A stretch of 64,000 nt of DNA from Legionella antarctica (GCF_011764505.1 NZ_AP022839.1:2835001-2899000); one strand, 5' to 3'. Positions 45,342-54,712 are shown, counted from the stretch's first letter. Notes: generated by a model not told the origin, from the letters alone. A program made the numbers and translations.

Positions 45342-46853
45342 TTAATTCATCTTGAGATTAAAAGGAAGAAGATTCGTGAAGTCTTCTGCGGTTTTACAGA
45401 AGCGGATTTTTTCGAAGAGGACTTTGAGGTAATCAAAAGGATTAAGGCCATTGGACTTAGCTGTTGCAATAAGGCTATAGAATAATGCCCCAGCATGAGC
45501 CCCTCTAGGGCTTCCAGACATGAGCCAGTTTTTTCTGCCCAGAGCAAAAGGCCTAATGATGTTTTCAATGGCATTATTATCAATCTCGAGCATCCCATCA
45601 AGCAAATAAGCAGTAAGCTCCTTCCATCGCTGAGACATGTAAACTAAGGCATCACCCAGCTTTGATTTGGGTACCGCATTTTTTAAGGATTGGTCAAGCC
45701 AAGTCTTTAAAGCGTCAAGAATGGGTTTTGATTGTTCGAGCCTTATCTGATAGCGTTGTTCTGCCGTATAGTTCCCATCCCGAGCAATTTTTTCAATGGC
45801 ATAGAGCTTTTGAATATACGCCACGGCCTGATGTGATTTACCTGTGGTTTTAGCCAGTTTGACAAGCTCAGCAAAAGGACGTCTGGCATGTGCAAAACAT
45901 CCCAAATGAATAATATCAGGATGGTCATCAACCCAGTCATAACCAACATACCCATCTGTTTGTAAATAGCCTTTAAACTCTTTAAGTAGTTCTTTAGGCC
46001 ATTGGGCTTGTCGGGTTTCACGATAATCAAACACAATGATTTTTTTATCCGGTTTGTGATTCTGGTATACCCACATATAGCTCTTGGATGTATTTTTTCG
46101 ATTAGGCTCATCCATCACCTGAAGTGGTGTTTCATCGGCCTGAAGGTAGTTTGATGCAACCAGCTCTTTGATTAGAGCGTTCCTCATTGGGCTACATACC
46201 TCAGATGCTGCCATTATCCATCCACATACTGTATTGCGAGCCATCTCAATGCCCATTCGTTTCCAGATGTGCTCTTGACGGTATAAAGGGAGGTGGTCTT
46301 GGTATTTACTAATAATGGCATGAGCTACAAGGCTTGGTGTGGCAATGCTTTTAGGAAGGAATAATTGCGGCATAGGGGCAATGCTTACCCCTTCATCACA
46401 ACGATTACATGCATATTTGGGTCGCACATGGGCAATGACCGTCAGCTTTGCAGGAACAAACTCTAGCTGTTCCGTGACCTCTTCGCCAATACGTTGCTTC
46501 ATACAGCCGCAAGCACACAGTTTTTCTTCTTCTGCAATGTCATGCTCAATGGTTTCACGGGGTAACTCTGGAGGTAATGGGCGTCGTACTGGTTTTTTGC
46601 GAGTATAGGTGACCGTAATTGTATTATCTTCTTGCGGCAGCTCTGTGACCTCTATGCTTTCTGCTTCATCAAATTGCAACTCGCCTTGCAGAATATTGTG
46701 TTCAGATGAGGGAGAGTATTTACGCTGTTGAGCCAGTTTGAATTGCTCTAGCATATTAAAATACTTTTGCTTCCATTCCAGAGCTTCTTTTTTTAATTGA
46801 TTAATTTCTTCCTGCAAAGGCATTAAAAGTGATTGGTCTTTTGAGGAAATCAT
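45342..46853 (-). CDS. tnpC: IS66 transposase TnpC (copy 3)
   Basis: Identical to copy 1 TnpC; intact. Confidence 0.97.
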   Translation of the reverse strand: MISSKDQSLLMPLQEEINQLKKEALEWKQKYFNMLEQFKLAQQRKYSPSSEHNILQGELQFDEAESIEVTELPQEDNTITVTYTRKKPVRRPLPPELPRETIEHDIAEEEKLCACGCMKQRIGEEVTEQLEFVPAKLTVIAHVRPKYACNRCDEGVSIAPMPQLFLPKSIATPSLVAHAIISKYQDHLPLYRQEHIWKRMGIEMARNTVCGWIMAASEVCSPMRNALIKELVASNYLQADETPLQVMDEPNRKNTSKSYMWVYQNHKPDKKIIVFDYRETRQAQWPKELLKEFKGYLQTDGYVGYDWVDDHPDIIHLGCFAHARRPFAELVKLAKTTGKSHQAVAYIQKLYAIEKIARDGNYTAEQRYQIRLEQSKPILDALKTWLDQSLKNAVPKSKLGDALVYMSQRWKELTAYLLDGMLEIDNNAIENIIRPFALGRKNWLMSGSPRGAHAGALFYSLIATAKSNGLNPFDYLKVLFEKIRFCKTAEDFTNLLPFNLKMN

Positions 46854-46919
46854 GGCTGGTTTAGTGCTTGTTTTAATGGTGATATTATACCATAACCACC
46901 ATGATTTCTTCAGTGTTTT

Positions 46920-47270
46920 TCAATGAAAATCACGGTAAATCACCGGGTTTCCTCCTTGATGAAAGGTGAATTTATTGCTGGCCATGAGCCATTTTAAGTG
47001 CTCTTTTGTCAGCTCAATATGACCTTGGGTATTGCGGGGGAAAATGAATTTCCCTTTCTCTAATCTGCGGTACCATAAGGTAAAACTCTGCTCTTCATAG
47101 TACAGTGCTTTTAACTTATCTCCTCCTCTGCTACGAAACAAAAATAAATGACCTGCACTAAGCTCCATTCCAAAAACTTCATGCACCAGAATGGCTAGAG
47201 TATTAATGGATTTGCGCATATCAGTTATTCCACAATATAAATGCACTTGAACATCATCTGGAATTAACAT
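46920..47270 (-). CDS. tnpB: IS66 TnpB (copy 3)
   Basis: Identical to copy 1 TnpB; intact. Confidence 0.95.
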   Translation of the reverse strand: MLIPDDVQVHLYCGITDMRKSINTLAILVHEVFGMELSAGHLFLFRSRGGDKLKALYYEEQSFTLWYRRLEKGKFIFPRNTQGHIELTKEHLKWLMASNKFTFHQGGNPVIYRDFH

Positions 47271-47584
47271 AAGGTCATCAACTCCCTTAATAATATCAGT
47301 CGGTGTTGATGGTCAGCTGCATCAAGTTCACAGCGTATTTTATTAGGGAGTTCAATAACTAATTTAAACACTGCCTTAGCAGAAGGTAATGGAGTAATAA
47401 TAAGTGGCTCAAATAAAGCCTCTTTGGCTGGGGTAACTGCTTTAGACTCTTTCTTGAATTTATTGCGATAAAATCTGAGCCTGGAGTCTGATATTCCTTT
47501 ATTACGGCAAAATAATCCTGGTGCTAAACCACTTTCCTCATAGGATTTAACCATGTCACTCCAGTACTCATCTCTTTTTGTCAT
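47264..47584 (-). CDS. tnpA: IS66 TnpA (copy 3)
   Basis: Identical to copy 1 TnpA; intact. Confidence 0.94.
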   Translation of the reverse strand: MTKRDEYWSDMVKSYEESGLAPGLFCRNKGISDSRLRFYRNKFKKESKAVTPAKEALFEPLIITPLPSAKAVFKLVIELPNKIRCELDAADHQHRLILLRELMTLC

Positions 47585-47900
47585 CGTCTACTCCAATAGT
47601 TATGGTGTAGCGATCTTCTTCAATTTTCACTTATTCCTCTAGGTGTATTTCACCGAACGGATACGCTCAAGCCCTACTAAGCCGATGGATAAAAGAACAT
47701 AAAGAGCAAGATGGACAAGCATTTCGAGGAAATGGCAAGTTAACCGCCGAGCAATTAGAAATCCGTCGTTTACAAGAGGAAAATAAACGCCTGAAAATGG
47801 AAAAGGAAATCTTAAAAAAGGCGGCGGTCTTCTTTGCTCAAGAAACGAAATAAAATATTCGTTTGTCGCCCAAAATAAGAAGACCTGGCCTGTTGATTTA

Positions 47901-48728
47901 ATGTGTCAACTACTGGGCATTACACGACATGGATATTACAGTTATCAGAAACGTCAAAGAAATAAACCGGACGATCCTGAGCATCAGGAGCTTATTGACT
48001 GGGTAAAGAACATCGCAGAGACAAGCCAGTATTGTTATGGAAGCCGCCGGATGAAGAATGCTTTAAATGCATTAGGTTATCCAGTAGGTCGAAGACGAAC
48101 TCAAAGTTTAATGAGAGAAGCTAAAGTTTTTGTTCGTTATCGAAAGAAATACAAAGTAACTACAAATAGTAACCATAAACAGCCGGTTTATGAAAACGTC
48201 TTAAATAGGCAATTTCATGTTAAAGAACCTAATAAATCCTATGTATCAGATATTACCTATATCTGGACTCAAGAAGGCTGGCTTTATTTAGCGGTAGTTA
48301 TGGATTTATTTTCAAGAAAAGTAGTTGGTTGGAGTATGAGTTCCAGAATGAAAGCAACATTGGTCTGTGATGCTCTGAATATGGCTATTTGGCAGCGGAA
48401 ACCTTCATCAGGACTTATTGTTCATTCAGACAGAGGGGTTCAATATGCGAGCCACCAATACCGCAATTTATTAAAGAGTAAAGGCTATATTGGCAGTATG
48501 AGTAAAAAAGGTGATTGCTGGGATAATAGTGTTATTGAAAGCTTCTTTGGCAGTTTGAAACAAGAACGAGTTCAATGGCGAAATTATCAAAACCGATGGG
48601 AGGCTCAACAGGACATTTTGAATTACATCACCATGTTTTATAACAGCCACAGATTACATTCTTATTTGGGATATTTAAGCCCAAATCAATTTGAAAAACA
48701 GAGTGATTTTTTAATGAAAGTTGCTTAA
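47901..48728 (+). CDS. IS element D transposase OrfB
   Basis: At least 275 residues; homology to element B OrfB extends upstream to about 47850 (KYSFVAQNKKTWPVDL) with no ATG there, so in the intact element it was made only as a frameshift fusion with OrfA. DDE motifs: YVSDITYIWT, VHSDRGVQYAS, VIESFFGSLKQE. Since OrfA is interrupted, a functional OrfAB cannot be produced. Confidence 0.88.
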   Translation: MCQLLGITRHGYYSYQKRQRNKPDDPEHQELIDWVKNIAETSQYCYGSRRMKNALNALGYPVGRRRTQSLMREAKVFVRYRKKYKVTTNSNHKQPVYENVLNRQFHVKEPNKSYVSDITYIWTQEGWLYLAVVMDLFSRKVVGWSMSSRMKATLVCDALNMAIWQRKPSSGLIVHSDRGVQYASHQYRNLLKSKGYIGSMSKKGDCWDNSVIESFFGSLKQERVQWRNYQNRWEAQQDILNYITMFYNSHRLHSYLGYLSPNQFEKQSDFLMKVA

Positions 48729-48743
48729 CTGGAGTGTAACGTT

Positions 48744-49160
48744 TTAGTTGACCACGTCAGCCCATAATGTCTCATATTTCATTAGCTCTTCATCAATAAA
48801 AATAGTAGTAATTTTTATTTTATGCCCAATAGGCGGCACCCCGCCAATTGCAAATCCTGTAATTTCTCGAGTAAAGTCCGCATCAGCCTTAATAATCTTT
48901 TCACCAACCTGATGTTCAATTGTTTTTTCATTAACACGATTGATGCCACTAGCTAGAATTAAAATGGGTTGATTCGTTTTTTTTGAACGAAACAGTAATG
49001 ACTTAACAATTTGCGCCACATCACATCCTAAAGTTGCAGCTGCATCGTTTGCAGTGCGTGTGCTGGAAGAAAGTTCAATCACTTTAAAGGCTAACCCTTT
49101 TTTTGATAAAGCATCTTGTACAGCCTTCGCACTTTTTCTCAAATTTTTAAATTCATTCAT
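48744..49160 (-). CDS. YbaK/EbsC-type aminoacyl-tRNA deacylase, C-terminus cut
   Basis: A YbaK-fold protein, a family that hydrolyses mischarged aminoacyl-tRNAs such as Cys-tRNA(Pro). Visible: VIELSSSTRTANDAAATLGCDVAQIVKSLLF, the Lys motif region INRVNEKTIEHQVGEKIIKADADF, and FAIGGVPPIGHKIKITTIFIDEELMKYETLWA. Homologues continue ~20 residues past this point (AAGTP and on). Here the last four residues (DVVN) come from the end of IS element D at 48759. It follows DUF2000 by 18 bp on the minus strand. The truncation removes the last strand; activity may be lost. Confidence 0.8.
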   Translation of the reverse strand: MNEFKNLRKSAKAVQDALSKKGLAFKVIELSSSTRTANDAAATLGCDVAQIVKSLLFRSKKTNQPILILASGINRVNEKTIEHQVGEKIIKADADFTREITGFAIGGVPPIGHKIKITTIFIDEELMKYETLWADVVN

Positions 49161-49178
49161 TTCATTCCCTCAGAAAAA

Positions 49179-49601
49179 TTATCGCCATAGAGAAAATTTT
49201 CTAGTTAACTCGGTTACTTTTTGCCAGTCACCATACAATACAATGCCATAATAAATAAGATCCTCATCTTTCACTTGTACTGTTCTGGCTAACTGTTCTT
49301 TGTAAGTGCCAATGGTCATCGTATCGGTGAAATCATTAAAAATAATATGATTTGCTCTAGCTTCATTGCGTAATTTTCTAATTTTGTTCGAATTTTCTGA
49401 CAAAATAATAAACGGTAATTCTGAAATGAATGGATGTGAACCATCATCAGCATCTTTATAATCTGTTAGGCGTAATTCTTCTTTGCCTATAACAGAACCT
49501 AAGCCTATACACATATGGGCTAAGGCATTCATTAATTTACCTGGTTCAATACTTTTGTTAAGAACAGCCACTAATTTTTTTTTAAATTGGTCATCAGCCA
49601 T
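49179..49601 (-). CDS. DUF2000 family protein
   Basis: A 140-residue protein of the DUF2000 family, related in fold to peptidyl-tRNA hydrolase 2 but of unknown function. Family pattern visible: KKLVAVLNKSIEPGKLMNALAHMCIGLG, HPFISELPFIILSENSNKIRKLRNEAR, FNDFTDTMTIGTYKEQLART and DEDLIYYGIVLYGD. It is transcribed divergently from the XRE-cupin regulator and upstream of the YbaK gene, so both lie under the two-palindrome control region. Confidence 0.85.
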   Translation of the reverse strand: MADDQFKKKLVAVLNKSIEPGKLMNALAHMCIGLGSVIGKEELRLTDYKDADDGSHPFISELPFIILSENSNKIRKLRNEARANHIIFNDFTDTMTIGTYKEQLARTVQVKDEDLIYYGIVLYGDWQKVTELTRKFSLWR

Positions 49602-49633
49602 AAATCACCTCTATAAAATTGCTTCACAATTTG

Positions 49634-49647
49634 TGCGTTATAACGCA
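49634..49647. promoter_or_regulatory. Operator palindrome 1
   Basis: Perfect 14-bp palindrome TGCGTTATAACGCA in the divergent DUF2000/regulator intergenic region. It shares TGCGNNATAACGCA with site 2 centred 35 bp away. Confidence 0.75.
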
Positions 49648-49664
49648 TAATAGGGCATGATAAC

Positions 49665-49686
49665 ATTGTGCGCCATAACGCACAAT
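49665..49686. promoter_or_regulatory. Operator palindrome 2
   Basis: Inverted repeat with 8-bp arms ATTGTGCG and CGCACAAT around a 6-bp centre, just upstream of the regulator start. Probably an autoregulatory site for the XRE-cupin protein. Confidence 0.72.
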
Positions 49687-49709
49687 CTTTTTTTAAATCA
49701 AGGTGCATT

Positions 49710-50282
49710 GTGAACGATATATACAATCATATCTCATTGACTTTAAAGAAATTACGTCGTGAGCGCGGATGGAGTTTAGATAAGGCAGCACAAGAAACTG
49801 GCGTTAGTAAAGCCATGTTAGGGCAAATTGAACGACAAGAGTCAAGCCCCACTATTGCAACCTTATGGAAAATTGCCAGTGGATTTCAAACCTCTTTTTC
49901 TTCCTTTATCGCAGATATTAGCACTAATTTTAATGAGCCCATTTATCGGGCTGGACATGTGCAACAGATACATCCTACTGATGAGAAAATTCGGGTGATG
50001 CCATTGTTTCCGTTTGATAATGAGCTTAACTTTGAACTATTTGTTATTGAATTATTGCCAGGCTGCGAACATTTATCTCCACCACATAAACATGGTGTTA
50101 TTGAGCATGTCGTTGTGGTTGATGGTACAATTGAAGTTTTAGTTGATGGTGTCTGGAAATCATTATCTAAAGGAGAAGGACTTCGATTTAATGCGAATCA
50201 AGCTCATGGATATCGTAATATCACATCAAAAACCTCAAGCGTTCATGACATAATCCACTACCCCCCCAAAATTGTGAATTAA
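49710..50282 (+). CDS. XRE-cupin transcriptional regulator
   Basis: About 190 residues: an N-terminal XRE/Cro helix-turn-helix (LKKLRRERGWSLDKAAQETGVSKAMLGQIERQESSPTIATLWKIA) and a C-terminal cupin barrel (ELLPGCEHLSPPHKHGVIEHVVVVDGTIEVLVDG). The GTG at 49710 follows AAGGTG; the upstream GTG at 49668 would lie inside operator 2 and is rejected. Regulators with this design sense a small ligand in the cupin pocket and control neighbouring detoxification or transport genes. It leads a plus-strand run of kinases and acetyltransferases with 2-bp spacing to the next gene. Confidence 0.92.
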   Translation: MNDIYNHISLTLKKLRRERGWSLDKAAQETGVSKAMLGQIERQESSPTIATLWKIASGFQTSFSSFIADISTNFNEPIYRAGHVQQIHPTDEKIRVMPLFPFDNELNFELFVIELLPGCEHLSPPHKHGVIEHVVVVDGTIEVLVDGVWKSLSKGEGLRFNANQAHGYRNITSKTSSVHDIIHYPPKIVN

Positions 50283-50284
50283 CC

Positions 50285-51265
50285 ATGACATTTAAAGCAA
50301 ACTGGGAAAAAGTAGACAAGCAAATTCAGCTGCCAGTTAAGACCATTGAGTCTATGGTAAAGATGGCCTTCCCTAATAAAAAGATGTATTCTTATAAGAT
50401 AATTTCTGGTGGCTGCGCCAATTTAAACATCCAAATCAACTTGGAAGCAGATAACACTCCTTATATTTTGCGCGTTTATTTGCGGGACAAAGGGGCCGCA
50501 TACCGTGAAAAAAATTTCGGCCTTCTTTTAAAAAAAACCATTCCAATACCACAAGTCTATTTTATTGGGGATTATGAAGTTTATCGCTTTGCAATCACTG
50601 AATACATCCACGGAATTACTCTCCGTGATCTGTTACTGGGTAATCAATCCTACGACCTGAACTCGATTATGTTTTCTGTAGGACAGATACTATCTATCAT
50701 TCAAACTAACCGCTTTGACTCTGCTGGTTTTTTCAATAAAGAATTGATGGTAGCTGAAATAACAACCAAAGATTCCTTGCTGCAATATGATCAAGAGAGT
50801 TTAAATCATACATTAGTGATTCAAGCCTTAGGCAACGAAGTCATTACAAAGATAAAGCTACATATCGATCACTTTAAATTATATATTCCAGATGATCATG
50901 ATAATCACTTAGTTCATGGAGACTTTGATCCCGCTAATATTCTAGTTGATATAAAAAATGGGCAATGGGAAATTACAGGGATTTTAGATTGGGAATTTTC
51001 TTTTTCAGGCTCTCCCCTTTGGGATGTAGCCAACATGCTCCGTTATGCACATCGAATGCCTGTTCAATTTGAGGAATCATTTTTAAAAGGGTTACAGGAA
51101 GGTTATGCTCTTCCAACGGACTTTCACATTAGTATCAACCTACTTAATCTTTCATCCCTACTTGATTGTCTCGCGCGGTGTTCCTATGGCCCACATTCAA
51201 ATCAGTGTAATGATATTCGTGCACTTATTAATTTTTTCATCAAACAACTGGATAATGCGTTATGA
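50285..51265 (+). CDS. APH-family small-molecule kinase
   Basis: A 326-residue aminoglycoside phosphotransferase/choline kinase-fold protein. ATP-binding N-lobe includes YSYKIISGGCANLNIQI and LRVYLRDKG; the catalytic loop is LVHGDFDPANILV (Asp base) and the metal site GILDWEFSFSGSPLWDVANMLRY. The substrate is unknown: many members act on sugars, amino acids or antibiotics. It starts 2 bp after the regulator and overlaps the next gene by ATGA, so it is in the regulator's operon. Confidence 0.88.
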   Translation: MTFKANWEKVDKQIQLPVKTIESMVKMAFPNKKMYSYKIISGGCANLNIQINLEADNTPYILRVYLRDKGAAYREKNFGLLLKKTIPIPQVYFIGDYEVYRFAITEYIHGITLRDLLLGNQSYDLNSIMFSVGQILSIIQTNRFDSAGFFNKELMVAEITTKDSLLQYDQESLNHTLVIQALGNEVITKIKLHIDHFKLYIPDDHDNHLVHGDFDPANILVDIKNGQWEITGILDWEFSFSGSPLWDVANMLRYAHRMPVQFEESFLKGLQEGYALPTDFHISINLLNLSSLLDCLARCSYGPHSNQCNDIRALINFFIKQLDNAL

Positions 51266-52227
51266 GTACTCAAAGAATAATTGAAGTTGTTCCCTATAAT
51301 CCAGAGTGGCCCAATTTATACAGTATGGAAGCAAGTCGTATCAAAGAAGCTCTTGGAGAAAATTGCATTGGCATTCATCACATTGGATCTACTTCTGTGC
51401 CAGGCCTAGCAGCGAAACCGGTGATTGACATGATTCCAGTAGTTCGTGACATCATGAAAATCGATAACTCTAACAATGCTATGCAGCTACTGGGTTATGA
51501 AGCAAAGGGTGAGTATGGAATTGCATTTAGGCGATACTTTCAGAAAGGGGCTGAATTTAGAACCCATCATGCTCATGCATTTGAAGAAGGCAGTCCTGAA
51601 ATTGAAAGACACTTAAAATTTCGTGAGTGGATGAGATCCCATCCCACTGACCTGGATGCTTATGCGGCACTGAAGCAAGAGTTGGCTACAAATCATCCCA
51701 ATGACATCATGGCTTATTGTCTAGGCAAAGAGGCATTTATTGCAGACATTGATAATAAAGCGGGGTGTTTTGGACTTCGAATAGTGAAATCATTAACACC
51801 TCGTGAATGGGAAGCAGTGCGTCATTTTCGTCAACACTATTTTTTTGATAAAGTACCTGTATCAGATCCATATACCTGGACTTTTGAGCACGAAGATCAT
51901 GTCCACTTTATTCTTTATAAAGGAACCCTGATTAAGGGTTATGCTCATATTCAATTTTGGCCAGAGCAAAGAGCCGCGCTTCGTATCATGGTGATTGAAG
52001 AACATTCGAGGAATCAGGGAATAGGCGGAGCATTTCTAAATCTTTGTGAACGTTGGTTATATCAACAAGGCATTGTTGTATTGCAAATGGAGTCTTCTCC
52101 CGAAGCGAAAAAATTTTATGTGCGCCAAGGATATATTGAAATGCCCTTTAACGATCCTGAACATAGCTTAAGTTTCCCGCAAGATATCCCTATTGGTAAA
52201 GTGCTAGTTAAAAACCATATTACATAG
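51262..52227 (+). CDS. GrpB nucleotidyltransferase-GNAT fusion
   Basis: A 321-residue two-domain protein. Residues 1-165 are a GrpB/UPF0157 domain, a nucleotidyltransferase-like fold (VVPYNPEWPNLYSMEASRIKEAL, IHHIGSTSVPGLAAKPVIDMIPVV). Residues 170-315 are a GNAT acetyltransferase (LRIMVIEEHSRNQGIGGAFLNLCERWL for acetyl-CoA, FYVRQGYIEMPF). Both signatures are intact. The fusion implies that one substrate is both nucleotidylated and acetylated, or that the GrpB part acts as a binding domain; neither is proven. Sits between two APH-type kinases. Confidence 0.87.
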   Translation: MSTQRIIEVVPYNPEWPNLYSMEASRIKEALGENCIGIHHIGSTSVPGLAAKPVIDMIPVVRDIMKIDNSNNAMQLLGYEAKGEYGIAFRRYFQKGAEFRTHHAHAFEEGSPEIERHLKFREWMRSHPTDLDAYAALKQELATNHPNDIMAYCLGKEAFIADIDNKAGCFGLRIVKSLTPREWEAVRHFRQHYFFDKVPVSDPYTWTFEHEDHVHFILYKGTLIKGYAHIQFWPEQRAALRIMVIEEHSRNQGIGGAFLNLCERWLYQQGIVVLQMESSPEAKKFYVRQGYIEMPFNDPEHSLSFPQDIPIGKVLVKNHIT

Positions 52228-52383
52228 AGACAGAAAATAATGGCAAAAATGCATGAAAATGAGCTTGAAATAGACGAAGGTCTTGTCCATGGGTATTCCT
52301 GCGAACGTGATCACCGATTATCGCCTAGCGTGATCACCTATTACTGCGCTGTTTTTACAAGCGGTGAGATTATTACAAAGTGA

Positions 52384-53121
52384 TCACGATGAAGCAATTT
52401 CTTTTTTTCTCATGGACTCTCCGTTGAGTTCTATTCGATGTGCATTTTCAGAGATGCGATCGAGTATGGCATCGGCGATGGTTGGCTCACCTAAATACTC
52501 ATGCCATTTAGCCACAGGAAACTGGCTTGTAATAATGGTCGATTTTAGCTGATACCGATCTTCAATAAGATTAAACAAGTCGTGGCGTTGTGCTGCATTG
52601 ATTGCTGTTAATCCAAAGTCATCAAGAATCAGTACATCATCCTTGTGTAATTGCGTCATTAACTTGGCATAGCTTCCATCGGCATGTGAGATGCTCATTT
52701 CTTCTAAAAATCGCGTTAACAATAAATAGCGAACTTTATAACCTAGACGGCAAGCTTGGTTTCCGATAGCGCATGAAAGATATGTTTTCCCGCAGCCGGT
52801 AGGTCCGGTTATAAGTAAATTTTGATGGTGACGAACAAAGTCACATTTAGCAAGAGCCATCACTTTTGCCTTTTCCAAACCCCTCTTATTTTTATAACAA
52901 ACATCTTCAATGGCTGCAGATTGCCTGAGTTTTGCTCGCCGCTGTAAACTCTGCACACGATTATTGTCTCTGCGTAGTATTTCGCGGTCCAACAAGAGAC
53001 TTAACCTCTCTTCAAAGCTTAAGTCGGCGTGTTTGGGTTGGCTTTGTTGTTCACGAAAGCCCTCCTGCATGCCCGTCATTTTTAGTTGTCTCATTTGTTC
53101 TAATACGGATTCATTGTTCAT
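52384..53121 (-). CDS. istB: IS21 helper ATPase IstB
   Basis: 245-residue AAA+ protein related to DnaC: Walker A ITGPTGCGKTYLSC, Walker B DVLILDDFGL, and the N-terminal IS21-binding helix KMTGMQEGFREQQSQP. It assembles on target DNA and directs IstA. Confidence 0.96.
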   Translation of the reverse strand: MNNESVLEQMRQLKMTGMQEGFREQQSQPKHADLSFEERLSLLLDREILRRDNNRVQSLQRRAKLRQSAAIEDVCYKNKRGLEKAKVMALAKCDFVRHHQNLLITGPTGCGKTYLSCAIGNQACRLGYKVRYLLLTRFLEEMSISHADGSYAKLMTQLHKDDVLILDDFGLTAINAAQRHDLFNLIEDRYQLKSTIITSQFPVAKWHEYLGEPTIADAILDRISENAHRIELNGESMRKKEIASS

Positions 53122-53161
53122 TTTTTTCCTTGTTTTTTAATTAAAAATTGTTGATACAGAC

Positions 53162-54712
53162 TCAGTGGTAATACTGAGAGCCCCTAATGTTGTCATGCGT
53201 TAATCCATGTAGGTTCACGTCACGTGATGCATGAATTTTTGCTCCTTGGTCAAGGTTATTTTCTAGAATGGATAACACGCTTTTACGGCTGTATGCCCCC
53301 TGGTGTACACCATAGGAGCAGGCTTGCTCTAAACGGATTTCTCCATAGCGTTTCGCTAGTTTCAAAATACCAAGGCAGGAACGGTAAGCCTGTTCGGGGT
53401 GAGGTTTTTCATCAAATATTCTTTTTACGACCATGTGTGTGCAAGCACCTATCTCGCTCGCCCACCGTAAATATCTCTCTTTTGATTGCTCGGTGTGTAT
53501 GCGGTGCCTCTTGGGCATGTGATGAGAAATCGTGGATTGTTTACCTGGTATGCTTGAATACAGATGCATCGCTATGCGCTCTCCTTCAAAATAACATTCA
53601 ACCGTATGCTGGTTAAACCATAAATCAATGAGCTGGCCGCAGTACCTATGAGGCACGCTGTAATAATGCCCTTGAAGCACAACATGGTAATCAATACCTG
53701 CGCGAGACGCTTTGTACTGCCTGTAATAATAGGCATCTGCTGGTAACGGTTTTAATACAGGTTTGTCCATTTCCATGAAGACTGACTCGCGACATCCAGG
53801 TAGTTTTTGAAATGGTTTTTGGTTCATTATGGTTAATAGCCGTGCAATCTCTGCATTGAGTTCATTAAGACCCACAAAGGTTTGATGTCGTAATCGGGCT
53901 AATATCCAACGTTGAGCAACTTGAACACCTGATTCAACAGATGCTTTGTCTTGAGGACGATAAGGCCTTGCTGGAAGTACAGCTGTGCCATAATGCTCAA
54001 TGAAGTGTGCGTATGTTGGATTCGTATCAGGCTCATATCGACATGATTTACTGATGGCTGAACGGAGATTATCTGGCACAACAAGTGCTGGAACACCGCC
54101 AAAAAACTCAAACATCCGGCGTTGAGAACCCAAAAAGTCAGGAAGTTGCTGAGACCATGTGGCTTCAGCAAACGTATACTTAGAGGCACCCAAAACACCT
54201 ACGAAAATTTCAGCAGCCCTGATGTCATTTGTTTCAGGATCAATAATACTGAACGTAACACCGCTGTAATCAATAAAAACCTTATCTCCCGCCTTATGTG
54301 TCTGACGCAACGAGCGTTTTAGGCTTTGCTTATAAGCACGATAGTGGTAACAATAACGAGAATAGCTTAAAGCGCCTTCTTGTTCTGATTGATGTTCATC
54401 CCAAAGCAACTGTAATGTGACGCCTTTTCGGCTTAATTCTTGGTGAGTTTTTGCGAAATCTATTAAGTCTAGCGCCTTGTTTAGGCTGGCATGAGCGGCT
54501 TTCGGCTTTAAAATTTCAAGTAAAGCTGGCTCGTCCATCCCCTCAGGAAGAGGCCATGAAAGATTTTTATCCAGGGCTCGATTGATGTATTTGATAACCA
54601 CACCAACCGATACACTAAGACTGTTTGCTATTTGGCGCCTGCTTAATTTTAACTCAAAATGAAGACGCAGTATCTGAATCAATTTACGCATAGATGTTCC
54701 TTTTGCTGACAT
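53162..54712 (-). CDS. istA: IS21 transposase IstA
   Basis: 516-residue transposase. N-terminal HTH (FELKLSRRQIANSLSVSVGVVIKYI), rve catalytic core with Asp in KVFIDYSGVTF and VVPDNLRSAI and Glu in DKASVESGVQVAQRWI, then the Mu-like C-terminal domain (YYSVPHRYCGQLIDLW). Intact. Confidence 0.96.
   Translation of the reverse strand: MSAKGTSMRKLIQILRLHFELKLSRRQIANSLSVSVGVVIKYINRALDKNLSWPLPEGMDEPALLEILKPKAAHASLNKALDLIDFAKTHQELSRKGVTLQLLWDEHQSEQEGALSYSRYCYHYRAYKQSLKRSLRQTHKAGDKVFIDYSGVTFSIIDPETNDIRAAEIFVGVLGASKYTFAEATWSQQLPDFLGSQRRMFEFFGGVPALVVPDNLRSAISKSCRYEPDTNPTYAHFIEHYGTAVLPARPYRPQDKASVESGVQVAQRWILARLRHQTFVGLNELNAEIARLLTIMNQKPFQKLPGCRESVFMEMDKPVLKPLPADAYYYRQYKASRAGIDYHVVLQGHYYSVPHRYCGQLIDLWFNQHTVECYFEGERIAMHLYSSIPGKQSTISHHMPKRHRIHTEQSKERYLRWASEIGACTHMVVKRIFDEKPHPEQAYRSCLGILKLAKRYGEIRLEQACSYGVHQGAYSRKSVLSILENNLDQGAKIHASRDVNLHGLTHDNIRGSQYYH

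Larger units (their letters stand above)
45301..47664 (-). mobile_element. IS66 element, copy 3
   Basis: Full 2364-bp copy with the 8-bp duplication GCTCAAGC on both sides (45293-45300, 47665-47672). Confidence 0.98.
45188..47853 (+). pseudogene. IS element D OrfA interrupted by IS66
   Basis: GTG start at 45188 (RKKYPKEFKLDAISLVLEQG). The frame is broken after LGIAQ at 45300 by the 2364-bp IS66 copy and resumes at 47673 with LLSRWIKEHKEQDGQAFRG, ending FFAQETK. Joining the halves at the duplicated GCTCAAGC gives a complete ~97-residue OrfA homologous to that of element B. Confidence 0.9.
43659..48759 (+). mobile_element. IS3-family element D, split by two younger insertions
   Basis: Left end TGATGTGGTT at 43659; right end complementary to TGACGTGGTC at 48750-48759. 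It is related to element B. Element A copy 2 inserted 23 bp inside it (duplication GAC), and IS66 copy 3 inserted in its orfA (duplication GCTCAAGC). Its own outer flanks do not match (CAT and GCC), so it is no longer in its original target. Confidence 0.88.
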
